A DNA stretch of 63,760 nt, taken from positions 1-63,760 of the forward strand of contig CAUJIP010000078.1 in NCBI GenBank assembly GCA_963205235.1. The letters run 5' to 3'. A model generated the notes under the pieces. The model saw nothing but the letters and a program-made list of their open reading frames with translations. It ran no database searches and was not told where the DNA came from. Positions 51,494-60,064 of this stretch are shown piece by piece (positions within the stretch are counted from its first letter, which is position 1; every line of letters starts with the position of its first letter). The position numbers were made by a program, and so were the translations under genes. This DNA comes from Pseudomonadota bacterium. Lineage in GTDB: Bacteria; Pseudomonadota; Alphaproteobacteria; Rhodobacterales; Rhodobacteraceae.

Positions 51494-52132
51494 CTACATC
51501 TCTTGCAGGCGCTTTGCCAGAAGATCGACCAGCGGATCCGCCAGAAGCGACGGATCGGGAAAGCGCAGGCTGTTGATCGTGTCCTGCGTGGCCGTTGACA
51601 GGCCGGGCGCGATCAAGGTCGAAAGCGTCTCGATCGGAACCGGGCAGCGATCAAAGTTCTGCTGCACGGCCTGGGTCAGAAGGGCCGGATCGGCAAGCGC
51701 GGCATCAAGCTCGGTCACATCGTCAAAGAAGGCCGTCGTGACCCGGTCGGCGCCGATGCTGGTCGCAACGTCATACAGGATTTCGCCTTCGCCCGCCGGA
51801 GAGGCGATGTCGACAAAGGTCGCGCAGGTTTCCACGTTCCGGGCGGCGTCAAAATCACAATGCCCGTTCGAAGCCTGATAGAACCGCACTGTCCTGTCCG
51901 TCCGGAAGGCGTCCAGATCGACATGATAGATGAACCAGTCACCATTGGCCCGCTGCTCGACAAACGACAGCGCGCAGCGCAGCGCCAGCGTCTCGCCGGT
52001 CAGCGTCTCATCCGATGGCGCGTAGGCCCCGGAATAGGGGTAATCCTCGGCTCGTCCGGACCCCGCCATGCCGACCAGCGGAACCACCGCAAGCAGGACC
52101 GCCAAACCAGTGCTTCCAAGACCCTGCTTCAT
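51494..52132 (-). CDS. Secreted protein of unknown function
   Basis: A 212-residue protein with a signal peptide (MKQGLGSTGLAVLLAVVPLVGMAGSGRA, cleavage before EDYPYSG). The mature domain has cysteines in pairs (LRCALSFVEQ, GHCDFDAARNVETCATF) but no motif I recognise. It follows dacB with a 43-bp gap on the same strand and may be cotranscribed. Confidence 0.65.
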   Translation of the reverse strand: MKQGLGSTGLAVLLAVVPLVGMAGSGRAEDYPYSGAYAPSDETLTGETLALRCALSFVEQRANGDWFIYHVDLDAFRTDRTVRFYQASNGHCDFDAARNVETCATFVDIASPAGEGEILYDVATSIGADRVTTAFFDDVTELDAALADPALLTQAVQQNFDRCPVPIETLSTLIAPGLSTATQDTINSLRFPDPSLLADPLVDLLAKRLQEM

Positions 52133-52175
52133 CCGTTCCCCTTTGCGCCTGGCGACACCAGGCCTTGCGATGCCT

Positions 52176-53660
52176 TCAGCCATAGGCCCCGGCCCAACGG
52201 TTGATCAACTGCCCCTGCAACCGGCGTGAGCGTTTGGTCCAGGCATGGCCGCCTTCGGGTTCCTCGCGCAGGGCGACCGGCACGGCATCGCGCCGGGCCG
52301 GGTCGCCGGTGAAGATCGCGAACACAAGTTCCCGCCCGCCCGGAGGCACGATATACCCGGCCAAGGCCGAGACAAAGTTCAGCGTCCCCGACTTGGCCAC
52401 GACCTTGACCTTGCTGCCTTCGATCACATTGCCCTTGTCGTCCTTCATCCCGACCTCTTTCAGGATCGCCTTCAACCCGCGCTTTTCGCGTTCGGCCTGC
52501 ACCAGCATCCGTGCCATGCCCGCCGCCGTCACCCGCGACGTCCCGCCAAGCCCGGAATGGTCATGCATGTCGAACGCGACACCAAAGACCTGCCCCACCC
52601 AATCCGACATCGCCTTGGCCGAGGCTTTCAGCCCCGACTGCCCCGAAGACGCCAGCCCGACGCATTCCGCCGTCAGGTTGGTCGAAAACTTCAACATGTC
52701 CTGCAACAGGTCCGGCAAGGCCTCGCTTTCCACCCGCCCAAGTTCGGTCCCGGCAGGCAGCGCATCGGCCCGGTCCGCCTTGTCCAGCTTGATCCCCTGG
52801 GCGCGCGCCAAAGTGCGGAACACTTCGGCCACATAGGCCCCCGGATCGCGCACCGGCAACCAACGGCTGCCATCCTTGCCCAAGGCAGACGAGGCGACCG
52901 TCCATTTCTCGACCTTGCCCGCCTTGTAGGTGAACAAGGGCGCATCCCGCTTGGCGACCGAAACCTCGACCATCTCGACCACCGGAACGAACCGGTCGCC
53001 CCGCGCGTCAACTGTGCAAGTCCAGTCGCCGCCCGCCTTCTTCCATTCGAAATAGGCCCGGTTGAAATTCAGGTTCAACCCGGAAATCGCGGCGTTATAG
53101 CCGACATGCTCTGGCTGATCGGCGGCGATTTCCGTCAACTGCGGCAACGCGCCTTCCCAATACAGGAACCGCCCCGTCACGCCCTTCAGCCCATCCGCCG
53201 TCAGCCGCGCCACCAGATCGCCCAACTGGTCGGTCTGCAAGGTCGGATCGCCCCCACCCACCAGCACCAGATCGCCCTGCACGATACCGCCCGATACCGG
53301 CCCGGTTGCCAGCACCCGCGTCTTGAACCGGAACCCTGCCCCCAGCTTTTCCAGCGCGAAAAGCGACGTCACCGTCTTGGCCACGCTGGCCGGGGGCAGC
53401 AGCAGCTCGGGGTTTCTTGAATCAAGCACGTCGCCCGACTTGCCATCAACCAGCACAAAGGCGACCTCGCCGCCCAACTTGGCCGCCGCGATCAGGTCGG
53501 CGACTTCGCCCGCTGAAACGCCACCCGCCGCATGGCCAGCACCCGTTGACCCCGGTCTCGGCATCGGACGGGGCGAGGTTGCCATGGTCTCGCCCAGCGC
53601 TGGCAGCGCCGCACCGGCCAGAAGCCCGCCCAACAACATGCGCCGTGTAAGCACCGTCAC
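52176..53660 (-). CDS. dacB: D-alanyl-D-alanine carboxypeptidase/endopeptidase (PBP4)
   Basis: A 494-residue periplasmic class C penicillin-binding protein (peptidase S13) that trims peptidoglycan peptides. The SxxK box is SVAK in PPASVAKTVTSLF, SxN is STN in KFSTNLTAEC and the third box is KSG in VVAKSGTLNFVSALAGY. The export signal (LTRRMLLGGLLAGAALPALG) has a twin-arginine-like RR. The start codon is GTG at 53660. Confidence 0.92.
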   Translation of the reverse strand: MTVLTRRMLLGGLLAGAALPALGETMATSPRPMPRPGSTGAGHAAGGVSAGEVADLIAAAKLGGEVAFVLVDGKSGDVLDSRNPELLLPPASVAKTVTSLFALEKLGAGFRFKTRVLATGPVSGGIVQGDLVLVGGGDPTLQTDQLGDLVARLTADGLKGVTGRFLYWEGALPQLTEIAADQPEHVGYNAAISGLNLNFNRAYFEWKKAGGDWTCTVDARGDRFVPVVEMVEVSVAKRDAPLFTYKAGKVEKWTVASSALGKDGSRWLPVRDPGAYVAEVFRTLARAQGIKLDKADRADALPAGTELGRVESEALPDLLQDMLKFSTNLTAECVGLASSGQSGLKASAKAMSDWVGQVFGVAFDMHDHSGLGGTSRVTAAGMARMLVQAEREKRGLKAILKEVGMKDDKGNVIEGSKVKVVAKSGTLNFVSALAGYIVPPGGRELVFAIFTGDPARRDAVPVALREEPEGGHAWTKRSRRLQGQLINRWAGAYG

Positions 53661-53779
53661 CCTCCCGTTTTGCGCGAGTTAGCCCCAGTTCATGCGATTC
53701 CACCAGTGGGGCATTCTGATCGCTTGTGTTTTCATATTACCTGACTAAAGTCCGCTAAAATATCTGACCAAGGTCTGCC

Positions 53780-54658
53780 ATGCCCCTTGACCCCATCGCC
53801 CGCCTTCGCCGCTTCAATCGCGCCGTCACGCGCGAGGTCGGGGCACTGGATACCTCATTCCTTGGCCGGGGCCGCCCCCTTGGCATGGCGCGTGTGTTGC
53901 AGCTTGTCCGTCCCGAAGGCACTGATGTCGCCCGCATCCGCGACCGGCTTGATCTTGACTCAGGCCTTCTCAGCCGCTTCCTGCGCAGCCTGGAATCCGA
54001 AGGGCTGATCCAGACGGAAACCGACCCCGCCGACCGCCGTCGCCGCATTGCCCGGCTGACGCCCAAGGGCCAAACCGAAATGGCAGCCTATGAAGCCATC
54101 GGCTTTGACCGCGCCAAACGCCTACTGGCCCGCGCCGGATCGCGGACAGACGAGGTTGTCGCCGCCATGGACTTGATCGCCACCCTCTTGAACCGCGACC
54201 AGGTCGAAATTCGCCCCGCCGACCCAGACACAGCCGAAGCCCGCGCTTGCCTGACCGCCTATTTCACCGAACTTGCCCAGCGCATTCCCGGCCTCGACAT
54301 GGGGAAATTGCCGGTCCCCGACCCCGAAGCCGCCAGCTATCGCCCGCCCCATGGCCGGTTCCTGATCGCCTGGTCTGACGATCTGCCCATCGGCTGCGTT
54401 TCCCTTCGCCCGCTTGATCCCGAAACGGCCGAGGTCAAACGCCTTTGGGTCGCCGACCACGCCCGCAGCCAGGGCCTCGCCCGCCGCCTGATGCAGATGA
54501 TCGAGGGTATGGCGCGCGACATGGGAATGACAACGCTCAAGCTGGATACCAACAGCGCCCTGACCGATGCCCTTGCCCTCTACCGGGCCACCGGCTGGCG
54601 CCAGACCGAACCCTATACCGGCCCACCTGCCGATATCTGGCTTACCAAGGCACTCTAG
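53780..54658 (+). CDS. Fused MarR-type HTH and GNAT acetyltransferase
   Basis: A 292-residue two-domain protein. Residues 1-140 are a MarR winged helix ([48 protein letters not shown]) and residues 145-292 a GNAT acetyltransferase ([32 protein letters not shown] with the acetyl-CoA R/Q-x-x-G-x-A-type loop). Such proteins occur widely; their targets are mostly unknown. Divergent from dacB. Confidence 0.9.
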   Translation: MPLDPIARLRRFNRAVTREVGALDTSFLGRGRPLGMARVLQLVRPEGTDVARIRDRLDLDSGLLSRFLRSLESEGLIQTETDPADRRRRIARLTPKGQTEMAAYEAIGFDRAKRLLARAGSRTDEVVAAMDLIATLLNRDQVEIRPADPDTAEARACLTAYFTELAQRIPGLDMGKLPVPDPEAASYRPPHGRFLIAWSDDLPIGCVSLRPLDPETAEVKRLWVADHARSQGLARRLMQMIEGMARDMGMTTLKLDTNSALTDALALYRATGWRQTEPYTGPPADIWLTKAL

Positions 54659-55260
54659 CCCCGCTCCGACCGCCAGCCCCCCTTGGCCCGGATCTCGGTC
54701 GATGAGGCATCGTTCAGCGGCAGGTTCACGAAACACCAGACCGGCGGCTTGCGCCCGCGCAGGTTTTCGCCCCGGTCCACCTGATGCACCCGGAACGCCC
54801 GCGCCGCGACCGACATCCGCGCCTGCACGCCCGCACCGGGCCGCGCCAGCACCCCCACCGCGACCGAGCGCAGGATGTCCCGCCAACGACCCCAGCGATG
54901 GAATTGCCGAAGGTTGTCCGCCCCCATCAGCCAGACAAAGGTCACCCCCGGATAGATAGCGCGCAGCCGGGAAATCGTGTCAAACGTCGCCCGCGTTCCC
55001 AACCGCTCTTCCAGCGCCGTGATCTTGACACAAGGATGCTGCATGACTTGCCGCGCGCGCCCGAGGCGATCCCCCATCGGCGCCGGCTGCCGCGCCTTCA
55101 GCGGGTTTCCGGGCGAGACCAGCCACCAGACCTGATCCAGCCCCATCCGCTTCAACGCCTCGCGGGTGATATGCACATGCCCCTCATGCGCCGGATCAAA
55201 CGACCCGCCGAGAAGGCCGATGACCATGCCTTTGGTGGCTAAGGGGAAACCAACTTTCAA
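54655..55260 (-). CDS. nadD: Nicotinate-nucleotide adenylyltransferase
   Basis: A 201-residue NadD of the nucleotidyltransferase superfamily, making NaAD from NaMN and ATP. The [14 protein letters not shown] motif (HxGH) is at residues about 18-31, and the ISSTEIR-type motif appears as [11 protein letters not shown] near the end. The exact start (M1 or M12) is unclear. It overlaps the HNH gene by 4 bp. Confidence 0.93.
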   Translation of the reverse strand: MKVGFPLATKGMVIGLLGGSFDPAHEGHVHITREALKRMGLDQVWWLVSPGNPLKARQPAPMGDRLGRARQVMQHPCVKITALEERLGTRATFDTISRLRAIYPGVTFVWLMGADNLRQFHRWGRWRDILRSVAVGVLARPGAGVQARMSVAARAFRVHQVDRGENLRGRKPPVWCFVNLPLNDASSTEIRAKGGWRSERG

Positions 55261-55871
55261 GTATCAAGCCCGCCAGCGCCGTGATGCCGTTTTCGGTGAC
55301 AGTTGGGGCAAAGGGCGATGACATTTTCGGCCACGTCAAGTCCCCCACGACCCAGCGGTAGAATGTGATGGACTTCCAGAAACGGGCGACCGGCGGGGGT
55401 CAGGAACGGGGCTGGCTTCCGGCAATCGCCACAAGATCCCTTTGCTCGCCATTCCGCCTCTTGCCGGACATGGGCCGAGCGCAGAAATCTTAACATCGCG
55501 ACTTCCCGTGTGGCAGTGCTGCCTGCGATCTCGACTTGGGCCTCAGACCAGTTCACGTCCTTTGACCCGGGGTTGTGAAGCCCAAGCCCTATCCGTCGAT
55601 GCTGACGCGGCTGGAAGGTCACGACCTTGATTTGTGGAAGGTCCAAGTGCAAGCGGCGCTGCAGATTGTCGGACGTGAGCCTTTCTTTGCCCCAGCTGAC
55701 CTGCTCTCCAGCCAGTTCCAGTGCCAGCCCAACAACCGCCTTCAGGTCCCAAGGCTCGCCGTCGCGCGGATCGATCACATAGCGGTTAAGGGACTGCTCC
55801 TTGAAAGTCCCAAGATCGCCTCTTCGAACCCGGTCCAGCGCCTCCAGCAAATGCGCAAGCGTGATCGACAT
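55257..55871 (-). CDS. HNH endonuclease with McrA-like N-terminal region
   Basis: A 204-residue protein. The C-terminal HNH domain has a four-Cys zinc site (CGDC and CPNC) around [19 protein letters not shown], with the catalytic HH and Asn. The N-terminal 60 residues ([25 protein letters not shown]) resemble the N-terminal part of ScoMcrA-type modified-DNA restriction proteins, but the modified-base-reading domain was not recognised. It may be a type IV-like nuclease or a harmless HNH orphan. The ATG at 55871 is chosen because upstream sequence is not conserved-looking. Confidence 0.8.
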   Translation of the reverse strand: MSITLAHLLEALDRVRRGDLGTFKEQSLNRYVIDPRDGEPWDLKAVVGLALELAGEQVSWGKERLTSDNLQRRLHLDLPQIKVVTFQPRQHRRIGLGLHNPGSKDVNWSEAQVEIAGSTATREVAMLRFLRSAHVRQEAEWRAKGSCGDCRKPAPFLTPAGRPFLEVHHILPLGRGGLDVAENVIALCPNCHRKRHHGAGGLDT

Positions 55872-56027
55872 TTCTGCCCCATCTTCGATCGGGCCTGTGT
55901 GAGGCTTAGCGGGCCTGACTGTCAAGCTTTTCACCCGCCTTCCCCTGACCGCCGCCGTTGCCCTTCGCCCGAACAATCGCTACACAGCCGCCAACACCAC
56001 AATCCGCCGTCCGATCAGGAGCGTCCC

Positions 56028-57683
56028 ATGGCCAGCTATCAATACGTCTACCACATGGAGAACGTCTCCAAGACCTACCCCGGCGGCAAGACCTGCTTTG
56101 AGAACATCCACCTGAACTTCCTGCCCGGCGTGAAGATCGGCGTCGTCGGCGTGAACGGCGCGGGGAAATCCACGCTGTTGAAGATCATGGCCGGGATGGA
56201 CAAGGACTTCAAAGGTGAGGCCTGGGCCGCAAAAGGTGCCAAGGTCGGCTACCTCGCACAAGAGCCGCACCTCGACCCCAAGCTTACGGCCAAAGAAAAC
56301 GTCATGCTAGGCGTGGCCGAGCAGACCAAGATCCTGGAACGCTACAACGAACTTGCGATGAACTACTCGGACGAGACGGCGGATGAGATGGCCGCCCTCC
56401 AGGACCAGATCGACGCCGGCAACCTCTGGGAACTGGAAGCCACCGTCGGCGTCGCGATGGACGCGCTGCGCTGCCCGCCCGATGATGCCGATGTCACCAC
56501 GCTTTCGGGCGGGGAACGCCGCCGCGTCGCGCTCTGCAAGCTGCTGCTTGAAAAGCCCGACATGCTGCTTCTCGACGAACCCACCAACCACCTTGACGCC
56601 GAGTCGATCGCTTGGCTGCAGAAGCACCTGATCGACTACAAGGGCACGATCCTGATCGTCACCCACGACCGCTATTTCCTCGACGATATCACCGGCTGGA
56701 TCCTGGAACTCGACCGCGGCCGGGGCATCCCCTACGAAGGCAACTACTCCGCCTGGCTCGACCAGAAGGCCAAGCGGATGCAGCAGGAAGCGCGTGAGGA
56801 CAAGACCAAGCAGAAGGCCCTGGAAAAGGAACTGGAGTGGATCCGTTCCGGTGCCAAGGCCCGTCAGGCCAAGGGCAAGGCCCGCCTCAACCGCTATAAC
56901 GAAATGGCCGGCCAGACCGTCAGCGAACGCGCCACCACCGCGCAGATCATCATCCCGAACGGCGAACGTCTGGGCAACAAGGTGATCGAGGTTGTGGGCC
57001 TGAAGAAACACATGGGCGACAAGCTTCTGATCGAGGACCTGACCTTCACCGTCCCGCCGGGAGCCATCGTCGGCGTGATCGGCCCGAACGGTGCGGGCAA
57101 ATCCACGCTCTTCCGCATGATCATCGGGCAGGAACCCCCAGATGAGGGCACGATCAAGCTGGGCGACACCGTGAAGCTGGCCTTCGTCGATCAGTCGCGT
57201 GACGCACTTGACCCCAACAAGAACGTCTGGGAAGAAATCTCTGGCGGGGCCGAGGTCATTCATCTGGGCGACATGCAGATGAACTCCCGCGTCTACACGG
57301 GCGCGTTCAACTTCAAGGGCACCGACCAGCAGAAGAAGGTCGGCCTCCTGTCGGGCGGTGAGCGTAACCGCGTCCACATGGCCAAGCTGTTGAAATCCGG
57401 CGGCAACGTCCTCCTCCTCGACGAGCCGACCAACGACCTCGACGTCGAGACCCTGCAGGCGCTTGAGGCGGCCATCGAAGACTTCGCCGGCTGCGCGATC
57501 ATCATCAGCCACGACCGCTTCTTCCTCGACCGCCTCTGCACCCACATCCTCGCCTTCGAAGGCGACGCCCATGTCGAATGGTTCGAAGGCAACTTCCAGG
57601 CCTACGAGGAAGACAAGGTCCGCCGCCTCGGCCCCGACGCGCTGGAGCCGAAGCGGGTGAAGTACAAGCGGTTTGCGCGGTGA
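56028..57683 (+). CDS. ettA: Energy-dependent translational throttle protein EttA (ABC-F)
   Basis: A 551-residue ABC-F ATPase with two nucleotide-binding domains: Walker A GVNGAGKSTLL and GPNGAGKSTLF, signatures LSGGERRRVAL and LSGGERNRVHM, Walker B LLLDEPTNHLD and LLLDEPTNDLD. The arm and linker (KRMQQEAREDKTKQKALEKELEW) are of EttA type. It binds the ribosome E site and gates the first elongation cycle according to the ADP/ATP ratio. The ATG at 56028 begins MASYQYVYHMENVSK, as in EttA proteins. Confidence 0.95.
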   Translation: MASYQYVYHMENVSKTYPGGKTCFENIHLNFLPGVKIGVVGVNGAGKSTLLKIMAGMDKDFKGEAWAAKGAKVGYLAQEPHLDPKLTAKENVMLGVAEQTKILERYNELAMNYSDETADEMAALQDQIDAGNLWELEATVGVAMDALRCPPDDADVTTLSGGERRRVALCKLLLEKPDMLLLDEPTNHLDAESIAWLQKHLIDYKGTILIVTHDRYFLDDITGWILELDRGRGIPYEGNYSAWLDQKAKRMQQEAREDKTKQKALEKELEWIRSGAKARQAKGKARLNRYNEMAGQTVSERATTAQIIIPNGERLGNKVIEVVGLKKHMGDKLLIEDLTFTVPPGAIVGVIGPNGAGKSTLFRMIIGQEPPDEGTIKLGDTVKLAFVDQSRDALDPNKNVWEEISGGAEVIHLGDMQMNSRVYTGAFNFKGTDQQKKVGLLSGGERNRVHMAKLLKSGGNVLLLDEPTNDLDVETLQALEAAIEDFAGCAIIISHDRFFLDRLCTHILAFEGDAHVEWFEGNFQAYEEDKVRRLGPDALEPKRVKYKRFAR

Positions 57684-57723
57684 AGAGTTAACAAAGGGGG
57701 ACCTGTTGGCCCCCCTTCTCTTC
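57682..57723. terminator. Hairpin terminator after ettA
   Basis: The stem AAGGGGG (57694-57700)/CCCCCTT (57711-57717) with inner pairs ACC/GGC lies directly after the ettA stop. The outer arms GAAGAG/CTCTTC (57682-57687, 57718-57723) enlarge it. The T-run is short (TT), so it is weak by sequence, but it fits a two-way terminator for ettA and the convergent small gene. Confidence 0.6.
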
Positions 57724-57740
57724 GTCCGCCTGACTTTGCC

Positions 57741-57938
57741 TCAGCGGCTTTTCGACCCGCGATCCCAGCCTTCGCGATAAGCGTCGCGATCACGATGTTC
57801 GTCCTTGGTGTAGCCGCCGGAGAAGAGCTCGCCGATCAGGCCCTTCTCGTGCGGAGGGTTGAAGTCGTTGGTCTTGCCGTCATCGACACCTTGGGAATAG
57901 GATTTGGCGGCGTCATAGTCGGAAGAGTGCTTGCTCAT
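57741..57938 (-). CDS. Small hydrophilic protein of unknown function
   Basis: A 65-residue protein (MSKHSSDYDAAKSYSQGVDD, ending EHRDRDAYREGWDRGSKSR) rich in Asp, Lys, Arg, Gly and Tyr with no membrane segment. The composition is like small stress or desiccation proteins, but I do not recognise the family. The ATG at 57938 is preferred to an upstream ATG by the clean MSKHSS start. Confidence 0.6.
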   Translation of the reverse strand: MSKHSSDYDAAKSYSQGVDDGKTNDFNPPHEKGLIGELFSGGYTKDEHRDRDAYREGWDRGSKSR

Positions 57939-57988
57939 TTCAGACCTCATTTTGTTTGCCGCACCATTGCGGACAACAATCCTATGCC

Positions 57989-58765
57989 ATGGAGAAGCAC
58001 CGAATCGCGTCAGGTGAGCCTTATGAGAAACCGGACATTCATTTGATCGAGACCAACATCGAAATTCTCGAGGATCTTATTCGTGCGGTCGGGGGACCGA
58101 CTGCAGTACTGAAGCTTTGGTCCGCACGATTCCCAGATGAACCAAGTCGAGAGACTCTTTATCAATGGCGGAATCGCCAATACTTTCCCGGCGGTGTCGT
58201 GGCCTATCTTCGCCTTTGTGCATGCTTGGATGTCGATCCCGTTGTACTCGCTGCGCCCAAGTCTCTGGGAGAAACATCTCTGGGAGATCGACTGCTGTCG
58301 ATGGCCCTTCAACCGTTCTCGGGGCGCGGACTGAAAGCAACTGACATCATCGCCCTCTTTGGCCCTCGGCGAGCATGGCCCAGCCCTGAAATGACCACGC
58401 CATATTTCGAGCGGCAGTGGTTTGCCGTCGAGTTTCCAAATCCCGGCCAGAGGTACTCGCGCTACGAGACTCTGAAACTGACAGTCGGTCGAAACACCCC
58501 GCCACGCGTTATTCACTTCGCATACCGCAACGGTCCGGACCATCATTGGCGCATGTATGGAAGCATCATGGTACGCTGCAATCTTGTCCGATTGTTCGAC
58601 TTCTTCCGCGCGACAGGTACCAGTGCGCTTGACGAAGACGGGAGCACCTTGGTTCAGACCCGCTTTGGCGAAGGTTCATGCGACTTCCGGCTTGCTTCGC
58701 TGCACGAATTTGCTGTTGAACACTATGGCGATCATCCAGAGATTCCGTGCCTTCGCTTCGCGTGA
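57989..58765 (+). CDS. Unknown protein with possible N-terminal HTH
   Basis: A 258-residue protein I do not recognise. Residues about 20-90 (ETNIEILEDLIRAVGGPTAVLKLW, RETLYQWRNRQYFPGGVVAYLRLCACLDVDPVVL) look like a Cro/CI-type helix-turn-helix domain. The rest, with aromatic and basic residues, is probably a ligand or effector domain. Codon use and lower GC than its neighbours suggest acquired DNA. It is divergent from the small gene at 57741. Confidence 0.6.
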   Translation: MEKHRIASGEPYEKPDIHLIETNIEILEDLIRAVGGPTAVLKLWSARFPDEPSRETLYQWRNRQYFPGGVVAYLRLCACLDVDPVVLAAPKSLGETSLGDRLLSMALQPFSGRGLKATDIIALFGPRRAWPSPEMTTPYFERQWFAVEFPNPGQRYSRYETLKLTVGRNTPPRVIHFAYRNGPDHHWRMYGSIMVRCNLVRLFDFFRATGTSALDEDGSTLVQTRFGEGSCDFRLASLHEFAVEHYGDHPEIPCLRFA

Positions 58766-58928
58766 CCAATTTTCGGCCTACCCGCCCAATCCCCAAACCT
58801 TAACGCCACCCTAACGCCGGCCCCATACTCTTGGAATCTGGCACCCCGAAACGCCTCCCACTCCCGGCCACACTCCCCTTCCCCGCTGCCACCCCCCACC
58901 CCTATATTCCCCCCAAAGGCAGGCCCCC

Positions 58929-59279
58929 ATGACCACACCCACCACCACCCCCGCGCCTTCGATCCATGGGGTCGGCAAGGTGACCATCAGTCTCCTCTCC
59001 GCACTCCTCCTCGCCACGGGCCTGCCCGCCCAAGCGCAGGATGCCGAAACGCAGGCTCTGCTTGCCGATGAGGCGATCTTGAACAGCCGCTGCCGAGGTG
59101 GGTCGGGCGATGACACCGACACTTGGCAGGCCTGCGGAGCGCGGGATTATGTGGGCTGGCTTCTGTCCGAACGCGGTTACTGCTACGGCAAGGACGGCCA
59201 GTCGGGGGCCGAGATGGAATGGCACGCCTGCACCGAAGGCTCGCTGACCATGCCAAAGCCCGCTTTCGCGCAGCCATAA
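58929..59279 (+). CDS. Small secreted protein of unknown function
   Basis: A 116-residue protein with a signal-like hydrophobic stretch (VTISLLSALLLATGLPAQAQ, cleavage after AQAQ) and four cysteines in the mature part (SRCRGG, WQACGARDY, YCYGKDG, WHACTEG), likely two disulfides. I do not recognise the family; in the mature part the order of the Cys residues is the only clear feature. The start follows GGCAGG. Confidence 0.6.
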   Translation: MTTPTTTPAPSIHGVGKVTISLLSALLLATGLPAQAQDAETQALLADEAILNSRCRGGSGDDTDTWQACGARDYVGWLLSERGYCYGKDGQSGAEMEWHACTEGSLTMPKPAFAQP

Positions 59280-59341
59280 ACCGGGCCAAGCCCCCCTGCC
59301 AGACCGGATATGGCCCTACGGGCAATCGTTACGATTTCCCT

Positions 59342-59363
59342 AACGTCCACAGCCAACCCATTG
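59342..59363. repeat. 22-bp repeat copy 1 (AACGTCCACAGCCAACCCAT...)
   Basis: AACGTCCACAGCCAACCCAT plus TG matches 63220-63241 at 20 of 22 positions, in the same orientation. Both copies lie in intergenic DNA near palindromic GTCCAC/GTGGAC sequences. Function unknown. Confidence 0.5.
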
Positions 59364-59412
59364 GAATCCCTTGTGGAACCCAAACTGTCCACTGTGGACA
59401 CTTCCAGCCCGA

Positions 59413-59769
59413 TCACATCGGTTTCAAGGTCTCCTTGCCGACCCCGTTCGACCCGGCCACCGTCCAGGTCCCCTGCAGCGTGCCATCTTTCAGCACCTTG
59501 TAGATCACCATCCCCACGTTCCCGTTCATCACGTACGAGGCCGCGAAGGCGTTGTCCTGCCGCATGCAGATCCCCACCGCCTCATCCCCCGCGATCAGCC
59601 ATCTGATCTCGCAAGTGACATCCGAGGTCGCGGTGATCGTGACCGACCCGACATAGGTCCCGCCGTTGAAATCCTCGCCCACCAGCGCATACCGCCCCCC
59701 GATATCCTGCGCGCCCGCCCCGCTTGCCATACTTGCTGCCAGAAGCAACGCCCCCAGACTGTTCCGCAT
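59413..59769 (-). CDS. Small secreted protein of unknown function
   Basis: A 118-residue protein with a Sec signal (MRNSLGALLLAASMASGAGA, then QDIGG). The mature domain is beta-rich (GGTYVGSVTITATSDVTCEIRW, AGDEAVGICMRQDNAF, GNVGMVIYKVLKDGTLQGTW), with two cysteines, and resembles small lipocalin-like or DUF-type periplasmic proteins. Function unknown. Confidence 0.6.
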   Translation of the reverse strand: MRNSLGALLLAASMASGAGAQDIGGRYALVGEDFNGGTYVGSVTITATSDVTCEIRWLIAGDEAVGICMRQDNAFAASYVMNGNVGMVIYKVLKDGTLQGTWTVAGSNGVGKETLKPM

Positions 59770-60064
59770 GTCCTCGCTCCCATTTCAGGTCCCTGATGGA
59801 AGCATAGCAGGATCGGCCGACCGGCCAAGACTTTGGATTACCGGCACCGCCAGACCCTGAGGGCCTCGGATCACACGCGGCAGCGACCCCGACCACCCCT
59901 CCCGAACAATCGTTCGCTCTGGCCAGAAGCCCTGCCTTTCTCACCCGCCGCCCCTTACCAATCCCCTAACGCCCCGCCCAACCTCCCCCCTGCCTCAAAA
60001 CCGGCTTCTCAAGACCCAGTTTTCCAGTCACACTGACTGAATTGTCAGTCGGAAGGAGAAGCCA
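59770..60064. other. Intergenic region between a secreted protein gene and the phosphatase gene
   Basis: These 295 bp have no convincing gene. They hold the presumed divergent promoters. The only clear structure is ACTGAC/GTCAGT (60032-60049) just before the ribosome-binding site of the next gene. Confidence 0.5.
60032..60049. repeat. ACTGAC/GTCAGT inverted repeat before the phosphatase-like gene
   Basis: Perfect 6-bp arms ACTGAC (60032-60037) and GTCAGT (60044-60049) around TGAATT lie next to the GGAAGGAG ribosome-binding site (60051-60058). They could be an operator or an mRNA hairpin that limits translation. Confidence 0.4.
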
